Counted from the first letter of the stretch, positions 44,690 to 53,453 are shown. The stretch: 62,141 nt of DNA from a bacterium (GCA_022842165.1 JALHQC010000021.1:1-62141); one strand, 5' to 3'. Notes: generated by a model from the letters alone, not told the origin. Numbers and translations are program-made.

Positions 44690-46783
44690 ATGAATCCGCC
44701 CGTCAACGCCACCAGTCTCAATCAGCCCTTCACCGGCTGGGATGAACTCCGGTCGGGCTCCGGCGCGCCGGCCTGGAAGATCGAAAAGCCGCAGCCCGTG
44801 TCCCGTCACGACAGCGGCTTCGTGCCCTTCTTTCCGGACCAGAACGGCAAGGTCTATGAGGTGTTGCTGTCCAATCTCCCGGTCATGCTGCATTGCATGG
44901 ACGGGCAGGGCCGCATTTCATCGGTGAACCGGCACTGGGCCGCCTCCATGGGCTACACCCAGGACGAGGTGATCGGACGTTCCTTCAACGAGTTCCTGAC
45001 GCCGGAATCGCGCGCGCGGCTCGTCCAGGACATCTATCCCGCCTTTTTCCAGTCCGGCTCGTGCCGGGCCGAACTCGTCACCGTCATCCGCCGCGACGGC
45101 ACGCAGGGCCAGGTGCTGCTGTCGATGAATGCCTACCGGGGCGATAAGGGCCGCATCGAACGCTCGGTCTGCCTCATCGACCAGCCGGTTTCGGTCAATG
45201 TCGAAACCCCTGTCACCGTGGTTGACGACCAGCGCTTCCGCGGCGCATTCGATTGCGCGGTTCATGGCATCGCGCTGGCAGCACCCACCGGTGAAATCAG
45301 CCTCGGCAACAGCGCCTTCTGGTCGCTGCTCGAGAGAGAGCCCGGCAGTGCCGCGCTCGACACGCTGATCATCGCGGAGGACCGCAACGGCTTCCTGATG
45401 CTGATGAGCGACCTCCTGCAAACCGCGAAGGACACCGCACGCCTCGAACTGCGCTTTGCCAGGCCCGGCGGCCGCACCATCCAGTGCGACACCAACATCA
45501 CCATCGTGCGCAGCGGCTCGGGTGCGATCGAGCAATTGATCGTCCAGATCACCGATGCCAGCGAAAAGAAGAAGGCCGCCTCGTCGCTCCAGCGCGCCCA
45601 GAAGATGGAAGCGATCGGCCAGCTCACTGGCGGCCTCGCGCATGATTTCAACAATCTCCTCACCGTCATCATCGGCAATCTCGAATTGCTCGAAGGCAAG
45701 CTTCAGGACGAGCGTTCGACGAAGCGCCTGAACGAGGCGATCGATGCCGCCCGCAAGGGCGCGGGCCTGACGCGCCAGATGCTGGCTTTTGCAAGGAAGC
45801 AGGAGCTTGAGCCGCGCGAGGTGCGCATCAACGAACTCGTCTCCGGCATCGAACCCCTGATCTCGCGCACCATCGGCGAGCAGGTCGAACTGAAAGCCGA
45901 CCTGATGGCCGGCGAGCCGCTGGCTGTCATCGATCCCTCGCAGCTCGAATCCGCCATTCTCAATCTCTCCATCAACGCCCGCGATGCGATGCCGCGCGGC
46001 GGCCGCCTGACGATCGAGACGCAGCCCGTGTTCCTCGACCAGGCCTATGCCGAGAAGCATCAGGAAGTGAACCCCGGCCATTATGTGATGGTGGCGGTGT
46101 CGGATACCGGCAGCGGCATGCCGCCCGAACTTCTCGAGAAAGTCTTCCAGCCCTTCTTCACCACGAAGGAGCAGGGCAAGGGTTCGGGCCTCGGCCTGTC
46201 GATGGTCTACGGCTTCATCAAGCAGTCGGGCGGGCATATCAACGTCTACAGCGAAATGGGCCACGGCACGGCGGTGAAAATGTATCTGCCGCGCAAGTTC
46301 GCAGTGGGCGAGATCATTCCGGAAGTCTTGGGCGTCGCGCCGCAGATGGTGGCGGAGGCCGAACCTGAAACCGCAGCCGAGCCGGAGATCGAGATCGCCG
46401 CTCCGCGCCTGCCGCGCATCCTCGTGGTCGAGGATCAGGAAGCCGTGCGCGCGGTTGCCTGCGGGTTCCTGCAGGACTTCGGCTACGACGTGGTCGAGGC
46501 CGAAGACGGGCTTCAGGCGCTCGCCAGGCTCCAGGAAAATCCCGACATCGACCTGATGTTCTCGGACGTCGTCATGCCGGGCGGCCTCAACGGCTTCGAT
46601 CTCGCGCAGGCGGCGCGCGGCATCCGGCCCGATCTCAAAGTGGTCCACACGTCGGGCTACCCGAAGGGCGCCATGGTGCACCAGGAAGAGCCGCGCTTCC
46701 GCGAAGGCTTCATCATCATGAAGCCCTATCGCCGCGAGGACCTGCAGAAAATCATCCGCGACGCGCTCGAAATCCAGCACTAG
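44690..46783 (+). CDS. PAS-domain hybrid histidine kinase with C-terminal receiver
   Basis: A 697-residue soluble sensor kinase with no membrane segment. PAS domains lie at about 55-165 ([20 protein letters not shown]) and 180-295. HisKA carries the phospho-acceptor His in [20 protein letters not shown]. The ATPase domain shows [18 protein letters not shown] and [18 protein letters not shown]. The receiver at about 580-697 has [20 protein letters not shown] and phospho-acceptor [14 protein letters not shown]. This arrangement is common in Hyphomicrobiales; the signal and output are unknown. It is followed by another kinase on the same strand, with a perfect 8-bp hairpin between them. Confidence 0.9.
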   Translation: MNPPVNATSLNQPFTGWDELRSGSGAPAWKIEKPQPVSRHDSGFVPFFPDQNGKVYEVLLSNLPVMLHCMDGQGRISSVNRHWAASMGYTQDEVIGRSFNEFLTPESRARLVQDIYPAFFQSGSCRAELVTVIRRDGTQGQVLLSMNAYRGDKGRIERSVCLIDQPVSVNVETPVTVVDDQRFRGAFDCAVHGIALAAPTGEISLGNSAFWSLLEREPGSAALDTLIIAEDRNGFLMLMSDLLQTAKDTARLELRFARPGGRTIQCDTNITIVRSGSGAIEQLIVQITDASEKKKAASSLQRAQKMEAIGQLTGGLAHDFNNLLTVIIGNLELLEGKLQDERSTKRLNEAIDAARKGAGLTRQMLAFARKQELEPREVRINELVSGIEPLISRTIGEQVELKADLMAGEPLAVIDPSQLESAILNLSINARDAMPRGGRLTIETQPVFLDQAYAEKHQEVNPGHYVMVAVSDTGSGMPPELLEKVFQPFFTTKEQGKGSGLGLSMVYGFIKQSGGHINVYSEMGHGTAVKMYLPRKFAVGEIIPEVLGVAPQMVAEAEPETAAEPEIEIAAPRLPRILVVEDQEAVRAVACGFLQDFGYDVVEAEDGLQALARLQENPDIDLMFSDVVMPGGLNGFDLAQAARGIRPDLKVVHTSGYPKGAMVHQEEPRFREGFIIMKPYRREDLQKIIRDALEIQH

Positions 46784-46793
46784 CCGCGATACC

Positions 46794-46812
46794 CAACGCT
46801 GGTTCAGCGTTG
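46794..46812. terminator. short perfect hairpin between two sensor-kinase genes
   Basis: CAACGCTG-GTT-CAGCGTTG, an 8-bp perfect stem with a 3-base loop, lies 11 bases after the stop of the PAS hybrid kinase. There is no following U-run, so it could be a weak terminator or an operator palindrome for the next gene. Confidence 0.4.
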
Positions 46813-46826
46813 ACTTTGCGTGACCC

Positions 46827-49343
46827 GTGACTAGACTCCGGGGCATTGCAGGAACGAGAGCGTTGCCTGATTCAGTCTTGTCTGACCAGACTCTGCCGGA
46901 CACCGATAATGGCGGGCCTGCCGGAAAGCCGGTGAGCCGGACAGACTCCCCGTTGTCCACGATCGCCGCCGGGCGCCCCCGGCTCTGGGTTCTGCTGGTG
47001 TTTTACGCCGCCTATATCGTGGCGGCCAGGCTGGGGCAGGGCTTTGCCATCGTTCCCGGCGTTTCGGTCACGTTCTGGCCGCCGTCGGGCGTTTTCGTCG
47101 CGGCGCTGCTGCTCACCCGGCGCGGAAGCTGGCCGTGGTGGGTCGTCACGGCCTGCCTTGCTGAGTTGACCTGCAACTGGCTGTGGTTTCACAGCCCGGT
47201 GCCGATTGCGCTGGTCTATTTCGGCGGCAATGCGCTGGAGGCGCTGGCCGCCGCCTGGCTGATCGGGCGCGCCGCCACCTCGCCCTTCCGCCTCGACACG
47301 CCGGACCAGGTGGTGCGGCTCATCGTGTTCGGCGCCATCGTCGCGCCGGTGATCGGGGCGACCGTCATCGCGCTGACCGATCATGTCCTCGGCAAGCATC
47401 ACTTCCTCACGGCCTGGCCGCTCGTCTGGCTGGGCGACGGCACGGGCCTGCTGGTATCGACCCCGCTGACGCTGGTCGCGGTGCAGATCTGGCAGGCGCG
47501 CTCCCGGCTGATGACGTCACGCACCGCCGAGGCGGTGATGCTCGCCATCGTGCTCTGCGGTCTCGCGGCGCTGTGCTTCCAGCGTATCCTGCCGACGATC
47601 TATCTCACCATGCTGCCGCTCCTGTGGATCGCGGTGCGCTTCCAGCTGCGCGGTGCTGCCGTGGCGCTGGGCGTTCTGGTGCTGATGACCGCCTGGTTCG
47701 CGGGCGGCGAGGCGGCGGCCCTTGCCAGCCGTCCGCAACTGATGCAGCAGAAGATCGAGCTTCAGGCCTTCATCGGCATCTCGGCGCTTTCGGCCCTGTT
47801 CGTCGCGGCGCTGGCGCAGCAGAACCAGCAATCCCTCAAGAGCCTGCAACTCGCCAATGCGCAGCTCGAGGAGCGCGTCGCCGCGCGCACCGCCGAACTG
47901 AGCGAGCGCGAGCAGCAGTTCCGCCGCGCCCTCGATGCCGGCGGCGCGCTGGTCTACACCGTGGGTCTCGAGCCCGGCAGCGTCGCCCGCGTTCATGGCC
48001 TCGAACGGGTCACCGGCTACGATCCCGCCAAGGTTCCGCTCACCAACGACTGGTTCTGGAGCCTCATTCACCCGGATGATTTCGAGGCCTACCAGCATTA
48101 TTCCGAGGGCTTCATCGCATCGGGCGGCGGCCGCCGTTTCGCCTACCGCATCCGCCATGCCGGCGGCTCGTGGCTCCACATCGAGCAGACGGCCGAGTTG
48201 GTCCGGGACGGCGACGGCAAGCCCGTCTACATCGTCGGGGCCATCGTCGACATCTCCGAAAGAAAAGAATACGAACTGGCGCTGATCGAGGCCCAGCGGT
48301 TCTCCCAGGGCCTCATCGATGCCGCGCCCAACGTGCTCTACATTCACGACTTTGCGGAGCACCGGAATGTTTTCGTGACGCCCCAGGTCGAGGCCATCCT
48401 CGGCTACACCGTCGCGGAATTCCAGGGCGCCAGATCGAGCGTTCTCGACGACTACCTCCACCCCGAGGATCGGCCGCGCCTCGCGGCCTTCATCGATACG
48501 CTCGTCGCTACGCAAGACTCCGCGCCGCATCGCCTCGAATACCGCATGCGCCACAAGAACGGCCGCTGGATCTGGCTGGCGGACTACATGACCGTCTACC
48601 GGCGCGACGCGCAGGGCCGCCCCACGCAGCTTCTCGGCGCGGTCTACGACATCATGGAGCTGAAGCATCAGGAGCAGCTCCGGCAGCTTCTCATGCGCGA
48701 GGTGGCGCACCGGTCGAAGAATATTCTCAGCCTGGTTCAGGCCATCGCGCGGCAAACCGCCCGTCACGATCCGGAAAACTTCCTCGACAATTTCTACGAC
48801 CGGCTGTCCTCGTTGGCCGCCGCGCACGACCTTCTCGTCAACAGCAGCTGGAAAGGCGTGGTGCTGCAGGATCTGGTTGTCTCGCAGCTTGGCCATTTCA
48901 AGGATATGCTGGGCAAGCGCATCACGATCGCCGGTCCGGCGCTCGCCGTCAATTCCGCCGCCGCGCAATCGCTGGCGATGGTGCTGCACGAACTTGCGAC
49001 CAATGCCGGAAAATACGGAGCCCTGTCCAACGCCAACGGAACGATCCGCATCGACTGGAGCCTCACCCCCGCCGCGACCGGAGAAACGCAATTCGACATC
49101 GCGTGGATCGAGCGCGGCGGCCCGAAGGTCAAGGCCAGCGGGCATCGCGGATTCGGTTCGACCGTCATCGAGCGCATGAGCAAGGCGGCCTTGAGCGCCG
49201 ATGTCAGCTATGAGCTCTCGCCGCCGGGCGTCACCTGGCGGCTGTCGTGCAATGCAAGCCAGGTCCTCGAGCCGCCCTTGCCGCAACAGGGATCGGGCGG
49301 CAACGGCGGCCAGGAAGCGGGCCCCCGGCCTTCGCCGGGGTGA
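46827..49343 (+). CDS. MASE1-PAS-PAS sensor kinase of the HWE family
   Basis: A membrane sensor kinase of up to 838 residues. The start is ambiguous: GTG at 46827, or TTG at 46863 which has AGGAA at good spacing. An integral MASE1 sensor fills about 45-340 (ARLGQGFAIVPGVSVTFWPP). Two PAS domains follow (about 365-480 and 490-610). The kinase core has the HWE hallmark EVAHRSKNILSLVQAIARQT, and its ATPase domain has VLHELATNAGKYGAL, IAWIERGGP and GFGSTVIERM. No receiver is fused; HWE kinases often feed the general stress response or motility. The last residues, GPRPSPG, and the stop codon come from a palindromic repeat arm. Confidence 0.9.
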   Translation: MTRLRGIAGTRALPDSVLSDQTLPDTDNGGPAGKPVSRTDSPLSTIAAGRPRLWVLLVFYAAYIVAARLGQGFAIVPGVSVTFWPPSGVFVAALLLTRRGSWPWWVVTACLAELTCNWLWFHSPVPIALVYFGGNALEALAAAWLIGRAATSPFRLDTPDQVVRLIVFGAIVAPVIGATVIALTDHVLGKHHFLTAWPLVWLGDGTGLLVSTPLTLVAVQIWQARSRLMTSRTAEAVMLAIVLCGLAALCFQRILPTIYLTMLPLLWIAVRFQLRGAAVALGVLVLMTAWFAGGEAAALASRPQLMQQKIELQAFIGISALSALFVAALAQQNQQSLKSLQLANAQLEERVAARTAELSEREQQFRRALDAGGALVYTVGLEPGSVARVHGLERVTGYDPAKVPLTNDWFWSLIHPDDFEAYQHYSEGFIASGGGRRFAYRIRHAGGSWLHIEQTAELVRDGDGKPVYIVGAIVDISERKEYELALIEAQRFSQGLIDAAPNVLYIHDFAEHRNVFVTPQVEAILGYTVAEFQGARSSVLDDYLHPEDRPRLAAFIDTLVATQDSAPHRLEYRMRHKNGRWIWLADYMTVYRRDAQGRPTQLLGAVYDIMELKHQEQLRQLLMREVAHRSKNILSLVQAIARQTARHDPENFLDNFYDRLSSLAAAHDLLVNSSWKGVVLQDLVVSQLGHFKDMLGKRITIAGPALAVNSAAAQSLAMVLHELATNAGKYGALSNANGTIRIDWSLTPAATGETQFDIAWIERGGPKVKASGHRGFGSTVIERMSKAALSADVSYELSPPGVTWRLSCNASQVLEPPLPQQGSGGNGGQEAGPRPSPG

Positions 49344-49436
49344 CGGGAAGTGGGGAGAGTTCATTCCGCCAGCTCCGAAGTGATCGCAGCAACAACCACA
49401 ACCTTCCGTCACCCCGGCGCAGGCCGGGGCCCCGCT
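49317..49436. repeat. long inverted repeat, family D, overlapping the end of the MASE1 kinase gene
   Basis: Arms of about 33 bp, CCCGGCCTTCGCCGGGGTGA in the left arm and its reverse complement in the right arm, are inverted around about 53 bp. The left arm overlaps the last codons and stop of the kinase gene; the right arm ends 14 bases before the Lgt-like gene start. A single half-copy is present at 57937. Confidence 0.85.
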
Positions 49437-49450
49437 TTCCTTGACCCGCC

Positions 49451-50140
49451 ATGCTGATCCACACACTCTTCGACCTTCTCGCCGCCGCGTCGGCCCTCAC
49501 CATGACCTTCCTCGTCTACCGCTGGCGGCTGGCCGATGCCGGGCAGAAGATCGAGCATGCCGGGGCGGGCTATGCCTTTGCACTCGTCATCGGCGCTGCC
49601 ATCGGCGGCTTCGGGGCGGGCACGCTGAACCTCTGGCTGTCGGGCAATCCGGCGATCGGGCGCAGCATCGTCGGCGCGCTGGCCGGCGCCATCGCGGCAA
49701 TCGAAATCTTCAAGCAGGTGCGTGGCATCCGCGGCTCCACCGGGCTGATCTTCGTTCCGGCCTTCGCCACCAGCGTGATTGTCGGGCGCTGGGGCTGTTT
49801 CCTGTCCGGCCTCGAAGATGAGACCCATGGCACGCCCACGACGCTCCCCTGGGGCCATGACTTCGGCGACGGAATTTCACGCCATCCGGTGCAGCTCTAC
49901 GAATCCTTCACCATGGCGGCGTTCCTCGCTGCCGCATTGATCCTCATTGCCCGCCGCAACCCGTTTTTCATGCGCCACGGCTTCTATCTGCTGGTGCTCA
50001 CCTATGCCACGCAGCGCTTCGCCTGGGAGTTCCTGAAGCCCTATGGCGCGGTCATCGGGCCCTTCAACCTGTTCCATTTCATTTGCGCCGGACTCGTGAT
50101 TTACTCCGCCTTCATGATCGGCAGGACGAGGACGGCATGA
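49451..50140 (+). CDS. prolipoprotein diacylglyceryl transferase-like membrane protein
   Basis: A 229-residue polytopic membrane protein of the Lgt family, shorter than housekeeping Lgt (about 270-290). Six to seven hydrophobic segments are visible. The Lgt signature region is recognisable: GRWGCFLSGLEDETHGTPTT (about 117-136), in the place of the GRxGNFxNG motif, and RHPVQLYES (about 147-155), matching the HPxQLYE motif. Lgt moves diacylglyceryl from phosphatidylglycerol to the cysteine of a lipobox. It heads a compact operon; its stop overlaps the next start in ATGA. Because it is short, divergent and linked to a radical SAM enzyme, I infer a specialised lipid-transfer role rather than the general Lgt. 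Confidence 0.85.
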   Translation: MLIHTLFDLLAAASALTMTFLVYRWRLADAGQKIEHAGAGYAFALVIGAAIGGFGAGTLNLWLSGNPAIGRSIVGALAGAIAAIEIFKQVRGIRGSTGLIFVPAFATSVIVGRWGCFLSGLEDETHGTPTTLPWGHDFGDGISRHPVQLYESFTMAAFLAAALILIARRNPFFMRHGFYLLVLTYATQRFAWEFLKPYGAVIGPFNLFHFICAGLVIYSAFMIGRTRTA

Positions 50141-50577
50141 CCCGCGCAGATTTCTGGTGCCGCGTACTGGGCTGGCTGCAGATCATTGGCGCCGCCATCT
50201 GCGGTGCTGCCATCTGGTGGCTCTGGGAAGTGATCCTTGGCTGGATCGAAATCGACTCGGGCGGCTTCTTCACGCTTCTCAAATGGCTCATCATCCTGTT
50301 CTTCACCGGCCCGCCGTTTTTCTCGGGGCTGCTCACTGTCGTCTTCGCCAACAAGGTTGAACAGGCGCGGCAAGGGTTCCGCGAAAATCCGCATTGGGCG
50401 CTCCGCGTTGCCACCGCGCTGGCAGGCCTGTGGTCGGCGGGCGTCATCGGCTTTGCAGGCGTCAGCGTTCCGGCGCTTGGCGTCTTCGCGGTCCTGGGCC
50501 TCATCAGCGCCGTCATCGCCATCATGGGGGCGGACTGGACTGCCGATCTCCTGAAACCCAACGAGGCCCAATCGTGA
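50137..50577 (+). CDS. uncharacterised four-helix membrane protein in the Lgt-like/radical SAM operon
   Basis: A 146-residue protein with four hydrophobic segments at about 8-30, 46-68, 86-106 and 108-130. I do not recognise a family. It starts with MTRADFWCRVLGWLQIIGAA at the ATGA overlap with the Lgt-like gene and ends in a GTGA overlap with the radical SAM gene, so all three are translationally coupled. Aromatic residues cluster at membrane edges (WWLWEVILGWIE). Two cysteines are near the N-terminus (C8 and C20). A helper or substrate-channel role for its neighbours is only inferred from the coupling. Confidence 0.82.
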   Translation: MTRADFWCRVLGWLQIIGAAICGAAIWWLWEVILGWIEIDSGGFFTLLKWLIILFFTGPPFFSGLLTVVFANKVEQARQGFRENPHWALRVATALAGLWSAGVIGFAGVSVPALGVFAVLGLISAVIAIMGADWTADLLKPNEAQS

Positions 50578-51986
50578 ACGCGCCCATCCGCAAGATCGCG
50601 CCCTATATCTTCTACGGCCAGACCACCTCGATGTGCGGCACCTGCATGGCGCTGGTGCCCGCCAAGATCATCATCGAGGATACACACGTCTATTACCTCA
50701 AGCGCTGCAGGACGCATGGCGTCGAGAAGACGCTCGTCTCGACCGATGCCGCCTATTACAAGCTCTGCCATGATTACCTGAAGCCGGGAGACAGGCCGCT
50801 GTCGCCCCAGACCCGCACCGAACTTGGCTGCCCCTATGACTGCGGGCTATGCCCCGATCACGAGCAGCATTCCTGCCTGGCGCTCATCGACGTGAACGAG
50901 GCCTGCAATCTCACATGCCCCGTGTGCTTTGCCGATTCCTCGACGCAGAAGACCGCGCACCGGCCATTGGCCGAGATCGAGCGGATGATGGATGCGCTGG
51001 TGGCAAGCGAGGGCGAACCCGACCTTCTGCAGATTTCCGGGGGCGAGCCGACGATCCACCCGCAGATACTCGACATCATCGCGGCGGCGAAGCGGCGGCC
51101 CATCCGCCACATCATGCTCAACACCAACGGCATCCGCATCGCGCAGGAGCCTGAATTCGTGAGTCAATTGAAGAGCTTCAAGCCGGGCTTTGAAGTCTAT
51201 CTGCAATTCGACTCGCTAAGGGCTTCCGTTCACAGGAACCTGCGCGGGGCGGACCTCACCCGGATCAGGAGGCAAGCGCTCGAAGCCCTTGAACGAGAAT
51301 CGATTTCGACAACGCTGGTCGTCGTCGTCAAGCAGGGCCAGAACGATGACGAGCTTGGCGAGATCATCAACTTCGCGCTGCAATGGAAATGCGTGCGCGG
51401 CATCACCTTCCAGCCCATTCAGGATGCCGGCCGCAACGAAGGCTTCAATCCGGCGACGGACCGTTTCGTGCTCTCTGACATCCGCCGCAAAATCATCGAG
51501 GCCGGAACGCCCTTCGGTGCCAGCGACATCATCCCGCTGCCATGCAATCCGGAATCGATCGCCATCGGCTACGCGCTCCGCAGCGGCAACAAGATCGCGC
51601 CGATCACATCGTTCTTCCCGAAAGACATGCTGGTCGAGGCGCTGCCCAATGCCATCACCTTCGAGAAATACCCCGACCTTCACCGCCAAATCCTGAACTT
51701 CTTCTCGCTGTCGACGGCGGAATGCAACAACCCCGAAAAGCTCGATGCGCTCCTATGCTGCCTGCCGCAGATCCCGGTGCCCGAAGGCATGGGCTACGAG
51801 AACATCTTCCGCATCGCGATTGTGGAATTCATGGACCAGCACAATTTTTGCATCGGCCGCGTGAAGCGGAGTTGCATCCATTTCGTGACGCCCAACGGCC
51901 AGATCATCCCCTTCGAAACCTACAACATGTTCTACCGCGATGCGGCAGCGAGAAAGCGGATGGCGGTGAGCAGGGGCATGGCATGA
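50574..51986 (+). CDS. radical SAM enzyme of the MJ0619/tetraether synthase (Tes)-like group
   Basis: A 470-residue enzyme; the GTG start at 50574 overlaps the previous stop. The radical SAM cluster motif is CNLTCPVC (C111, C115, C118), with the SAM-binding GGEP-like ISGGEPTIHP after it. Additional cysteines stand before it in the order CGTC (C21, C24), C45 and CPYDCGLCPDHEQHSC (C86, C90, C93, C101), the pattern seen in MJ0619 and archaeal Tes, which hold extra clusters. Tes joins lipid alkyl chains by carbon-carbon bonds; MJ0619-like enzymes have been linked to pterin methylation. The chemistry here is not known. Its setting next to an Lgt-like enzyme favours a lipid substrate. The stop overlaps an ATG that begins a tandem repeat. 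Confidence 0.87.
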   Translation: MNAPIRKIAPYIFYGQTTSMCGTCMALVPAKIIIEDTHVYYLKRCRTHGVEKTLVSTDAAYYKLCHDYLKPGDRPLSPQTRTELGCPYDCGLCPDHEQHSCLALIDVNEACNLTCPVCFADSSTQKTAHRPLAEIERMMDALVASEGEPDLLQISGGEPTIHPQILDIIAAAKRRPIRHIMLNTNGIRIAQEPEFVSQLKSFKPGFEVYLQFDSLRASVHRNLRGADLTRIRRQALEALERESISTTLVVVVKQGQNDDELGEIINFALQWKCVRGITFQPIQDAGRNEGFNPATDRFVLSDIRRKIIEAGTPFGASDIIPLPCNPESIAIGYALRSGNKIAPITSFFPKDMLVEALPNAITFEKYPDLHRQILNFFSLSTAECNNPEKLDALLCCLPQIPVPEGMGYENIFRIAIVEFMDQHNFCIGRVKRSCIHFVTPNGQIIPFETYNMFYRDAAARKRMAVSRGMA

Positions 51987-52370
51987 AGGTGTTCCGCGCA
52001 CCCTTATCCCTTCTCGCGCAGCGGGGAGGGTGTCCGCGCAGCGGACGGGTGGGGTTCGTGCCGCACCGGGATTGTCAGACCTTCACCCGCGGCCGCGACC
52101 CCCATCCGTCACGCGCTGCCGCGCGCGCCACCTTGCCCCCGCGCTGCAGGCGCGGTGGAAGGAGAGGGTCGCGCACATGAAAATCATCTTTGCCCCTTTA
52201 TCCCTCCTCGCGCAGCGGGGAGGGTGTCCGCGCAGCGGACGGGTGGGGTCCGTGCCGCACCAGGATTGTCAGAGCTTCGCCCGCGGCCATCACCCCCATC
52301 CGTCACGCGCTGCCGCGCGCGCCACCTTGCCCCCGCGCTGCGGGCGCGGTGGAAGGAGAAAGCCACGCAC
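51983..52370 (+). repeat. two 194-bp direct tandem repeats at a coupled stop-start junction
   Basis: Unit 1 is 51983-52176 and unit 2 is 52177-52370, with high identity. Each begins with ATGAA and ends with a GGAAGGAGA-like ribosome-binding site and CGCAC just before the next ATG. Inside each is a hairpin-forming core (GCGCAGCGGGGAGGGTGTCC; GCGGACGGGTGGGG; CCCCATCCGTCACGCGCTG). The first unit starts in the radical SAM stop codon and the second ends at the start of the next gene. This is the only stretch of over 300 bp without a credible gene; each unit holds a 65-codon open frame, which I regard as a by-product of the repeat. Confidence 0.88.
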
Positions 52371-52733
52371 ATGAAAATCATTCTCGGCATTTTCTGCGTC
52401 CTCATGGCACTGTTCGCAGGCGGCTGCGCGCTGATCCTGTTCTCCGGCAGCGGTTATAATGGCATGTTCCAGTCGCTCCCCATGGCAACCATTCCGGGCG
52501 GCATCGCGGCGCTCAATGTGCTGGTGCTGGTGGCGCTGTTCGGGCGCGCCAAGCCGCAGGCCTGGGCTTTCCATGCCCTGGTGGTGATCGATGTCGCCGC
52601 CATCGCCATCCTGGCGCTTGTGTGGGCCAGCCTTGGTTTCCAGGATTCCGGAGTGAATGTCTTCGGCGCCGTATTGATCGGCCTCATCGGCATCAAGGCC
52701 GTTCTGACCTACCTCGCAGCCAAGAAGCTCTGA
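52371..52733 (+). CDS. small membrane protein with lipobox-like GGC motif (first of three)
   Basis: A 120-residue protein with four hydrophobic segments. The first (about 4-25) contains LFAGGCALILF with cysteine at residue 19, a lipobox-like position. The other helices are near 36-56, 62-84 and 94-114. Its ribosome-binding site (GGAAGGAGA) and upstream sequence are supplied by the second unit of the 194-bp repeat. I do not recognise a family. The same motif recurs in the next two genes, suggesting a related trio that could be substrates of the Lgt-like enzyme; the strongly hydrophobic residues after the cysteine argue against an ordinary exported lipoprotein. Confidence 0.75.
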   Translation: MKIILGIFCVLMALFAGGCALILFSGSGYNGMFQSLPMATIPGGIAALNVLVLVALFGRAKPQAWAFHALVVIDVAAIAILALVWASLGFQDSGVNVFGAVLIGLIGIKAVLTYLAAKKL

Positions 52734-52743
52734 TGATCGTCCC

Positions 52744-53004
52744 ATGCATATCCTGCTGATCGTCGCCGGCCTCTTGCTCCTCGTCTTCGGCGGCGGCTGC
52801 ACGCTGATCATGGGCGGTTTCGCCATCATGGACTGGCGGTCGACGCTGAACGATTTCGCCAGCGTCGCCAGCCTCCTCGGCGGGCTCGGGCTCCTGCCGC
52901 TTGCCGCAGGCTGGTTCCTGTTCCGCCACGGCGTGCGGATCGACCGCGAGAAGCGGAAAGCGGCGGCGGAGCGGTTCCGCCACAGCGAGAAAGGACAAAA
53001 CTGA
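52744..53004 (+). CDS. small membrane protein with lipobox-like GGC motif (second of three)
   Basis: An 86-residue protein with two hydrophobic segments (about 3-27 and 41-62) and a basic, charged C-terminal tail (IDREKRKAAAERFRHSEKGQ). LLLVFGGGCTLIMGG places a cysteine at residue 19, exactly the position in the preceding protein. It starts ten bases after the previous stop, and its own stop shares a base with the next start (TGATG), so the three small genes are cotranscribed. No family recognised. Confidence 0.72.
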   Translation: MHILLIVAGLLLLVFGGGCTLIMGGFAIMDWRSTLNDFASVASLLGGLGLLPLAAGWFLFRHGVRIDREKRKAAAERFRHSEKGQN

Positions 53005-53324
53005 TGTTCGGCTTCGCCATCGTCGGCCTTCTGGGCCTCGCCACCGTGCTGTGGTTCCTGCTGGAACGGCACGAGAACCGCCGGGCGCTGGCCGGAAAGC
53101 CGCGCCATTCCAGCCTCCGCCTCGTCATTGCCGCGGTGGCGCTGCTGCTGCTGCTGTTCGCGGGCGGCTGCTCGCTGCTCTTCATTTCCGACATGTCGCG
53201 CCCCGGTCCCACCTACGTCACCTGGGAGGCGGTCGCCATCATCGGCGGCATCCCCTTCGCGCTGGGGCTTTTCATCTTCTGGCTGGCCATGCGGCGGACG
53301 ACATCCGCGCCTCCGCCAGCTTGA
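53004..53324 (+). CDS. small membrane protein with lipobox-like GGC motif (third of three)
   Basis: A 106-residue protein with three hydrophobic segments (about 2-20, 39-62 and 74-97). The second carries LLLLFAGGCSLLFIS with cysteine at residue 56, so the motif is shared with its two neighbours but lies in an internal helix. A basic loop (ERHENRRALAGKPRHSS) separates helices one and two. It overlaps the previous stop by one base and is the last gene of the operon; TerC follows after 129 bp. No family recognised. Confidence 0.72.
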   Translation: MFGFAIVGLLGLATVLWFLLERHENRRALAGKPRHSSLRLVIAAVALLLLLFAGGCSLLFISDMSRPGPTYVTWEAVAIIGGIPFALGLFIFWLAMRRTTSAPPPA

Positions 53325-53453
53325 GAGCCTGCGGAACCAGAACGTCGGGAGGCGATTGTGAAGCGTGCTTCGGATCGCCAAGATCGGTATTGAAGCAGGC
53401 TATCCGCTACGGCATACGGAACGCCCGCCGCGGCCATTCCACAAGGACCTGAT

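Noticed and set aside
51983-52374. Two near-identical 65-codon frames, one in each 194-bp repeat unit, each coupled by ATGA to the next
   Set aside because: The products are arginine/proline-rich translations of hairpin DNA with no signal or domain; I treat them as by-products, though translation is formally possible.
53325-53453. A yybP-ykoY manganese riboswitch before terC
   Set aside because: The conserved loop sequences are not present.
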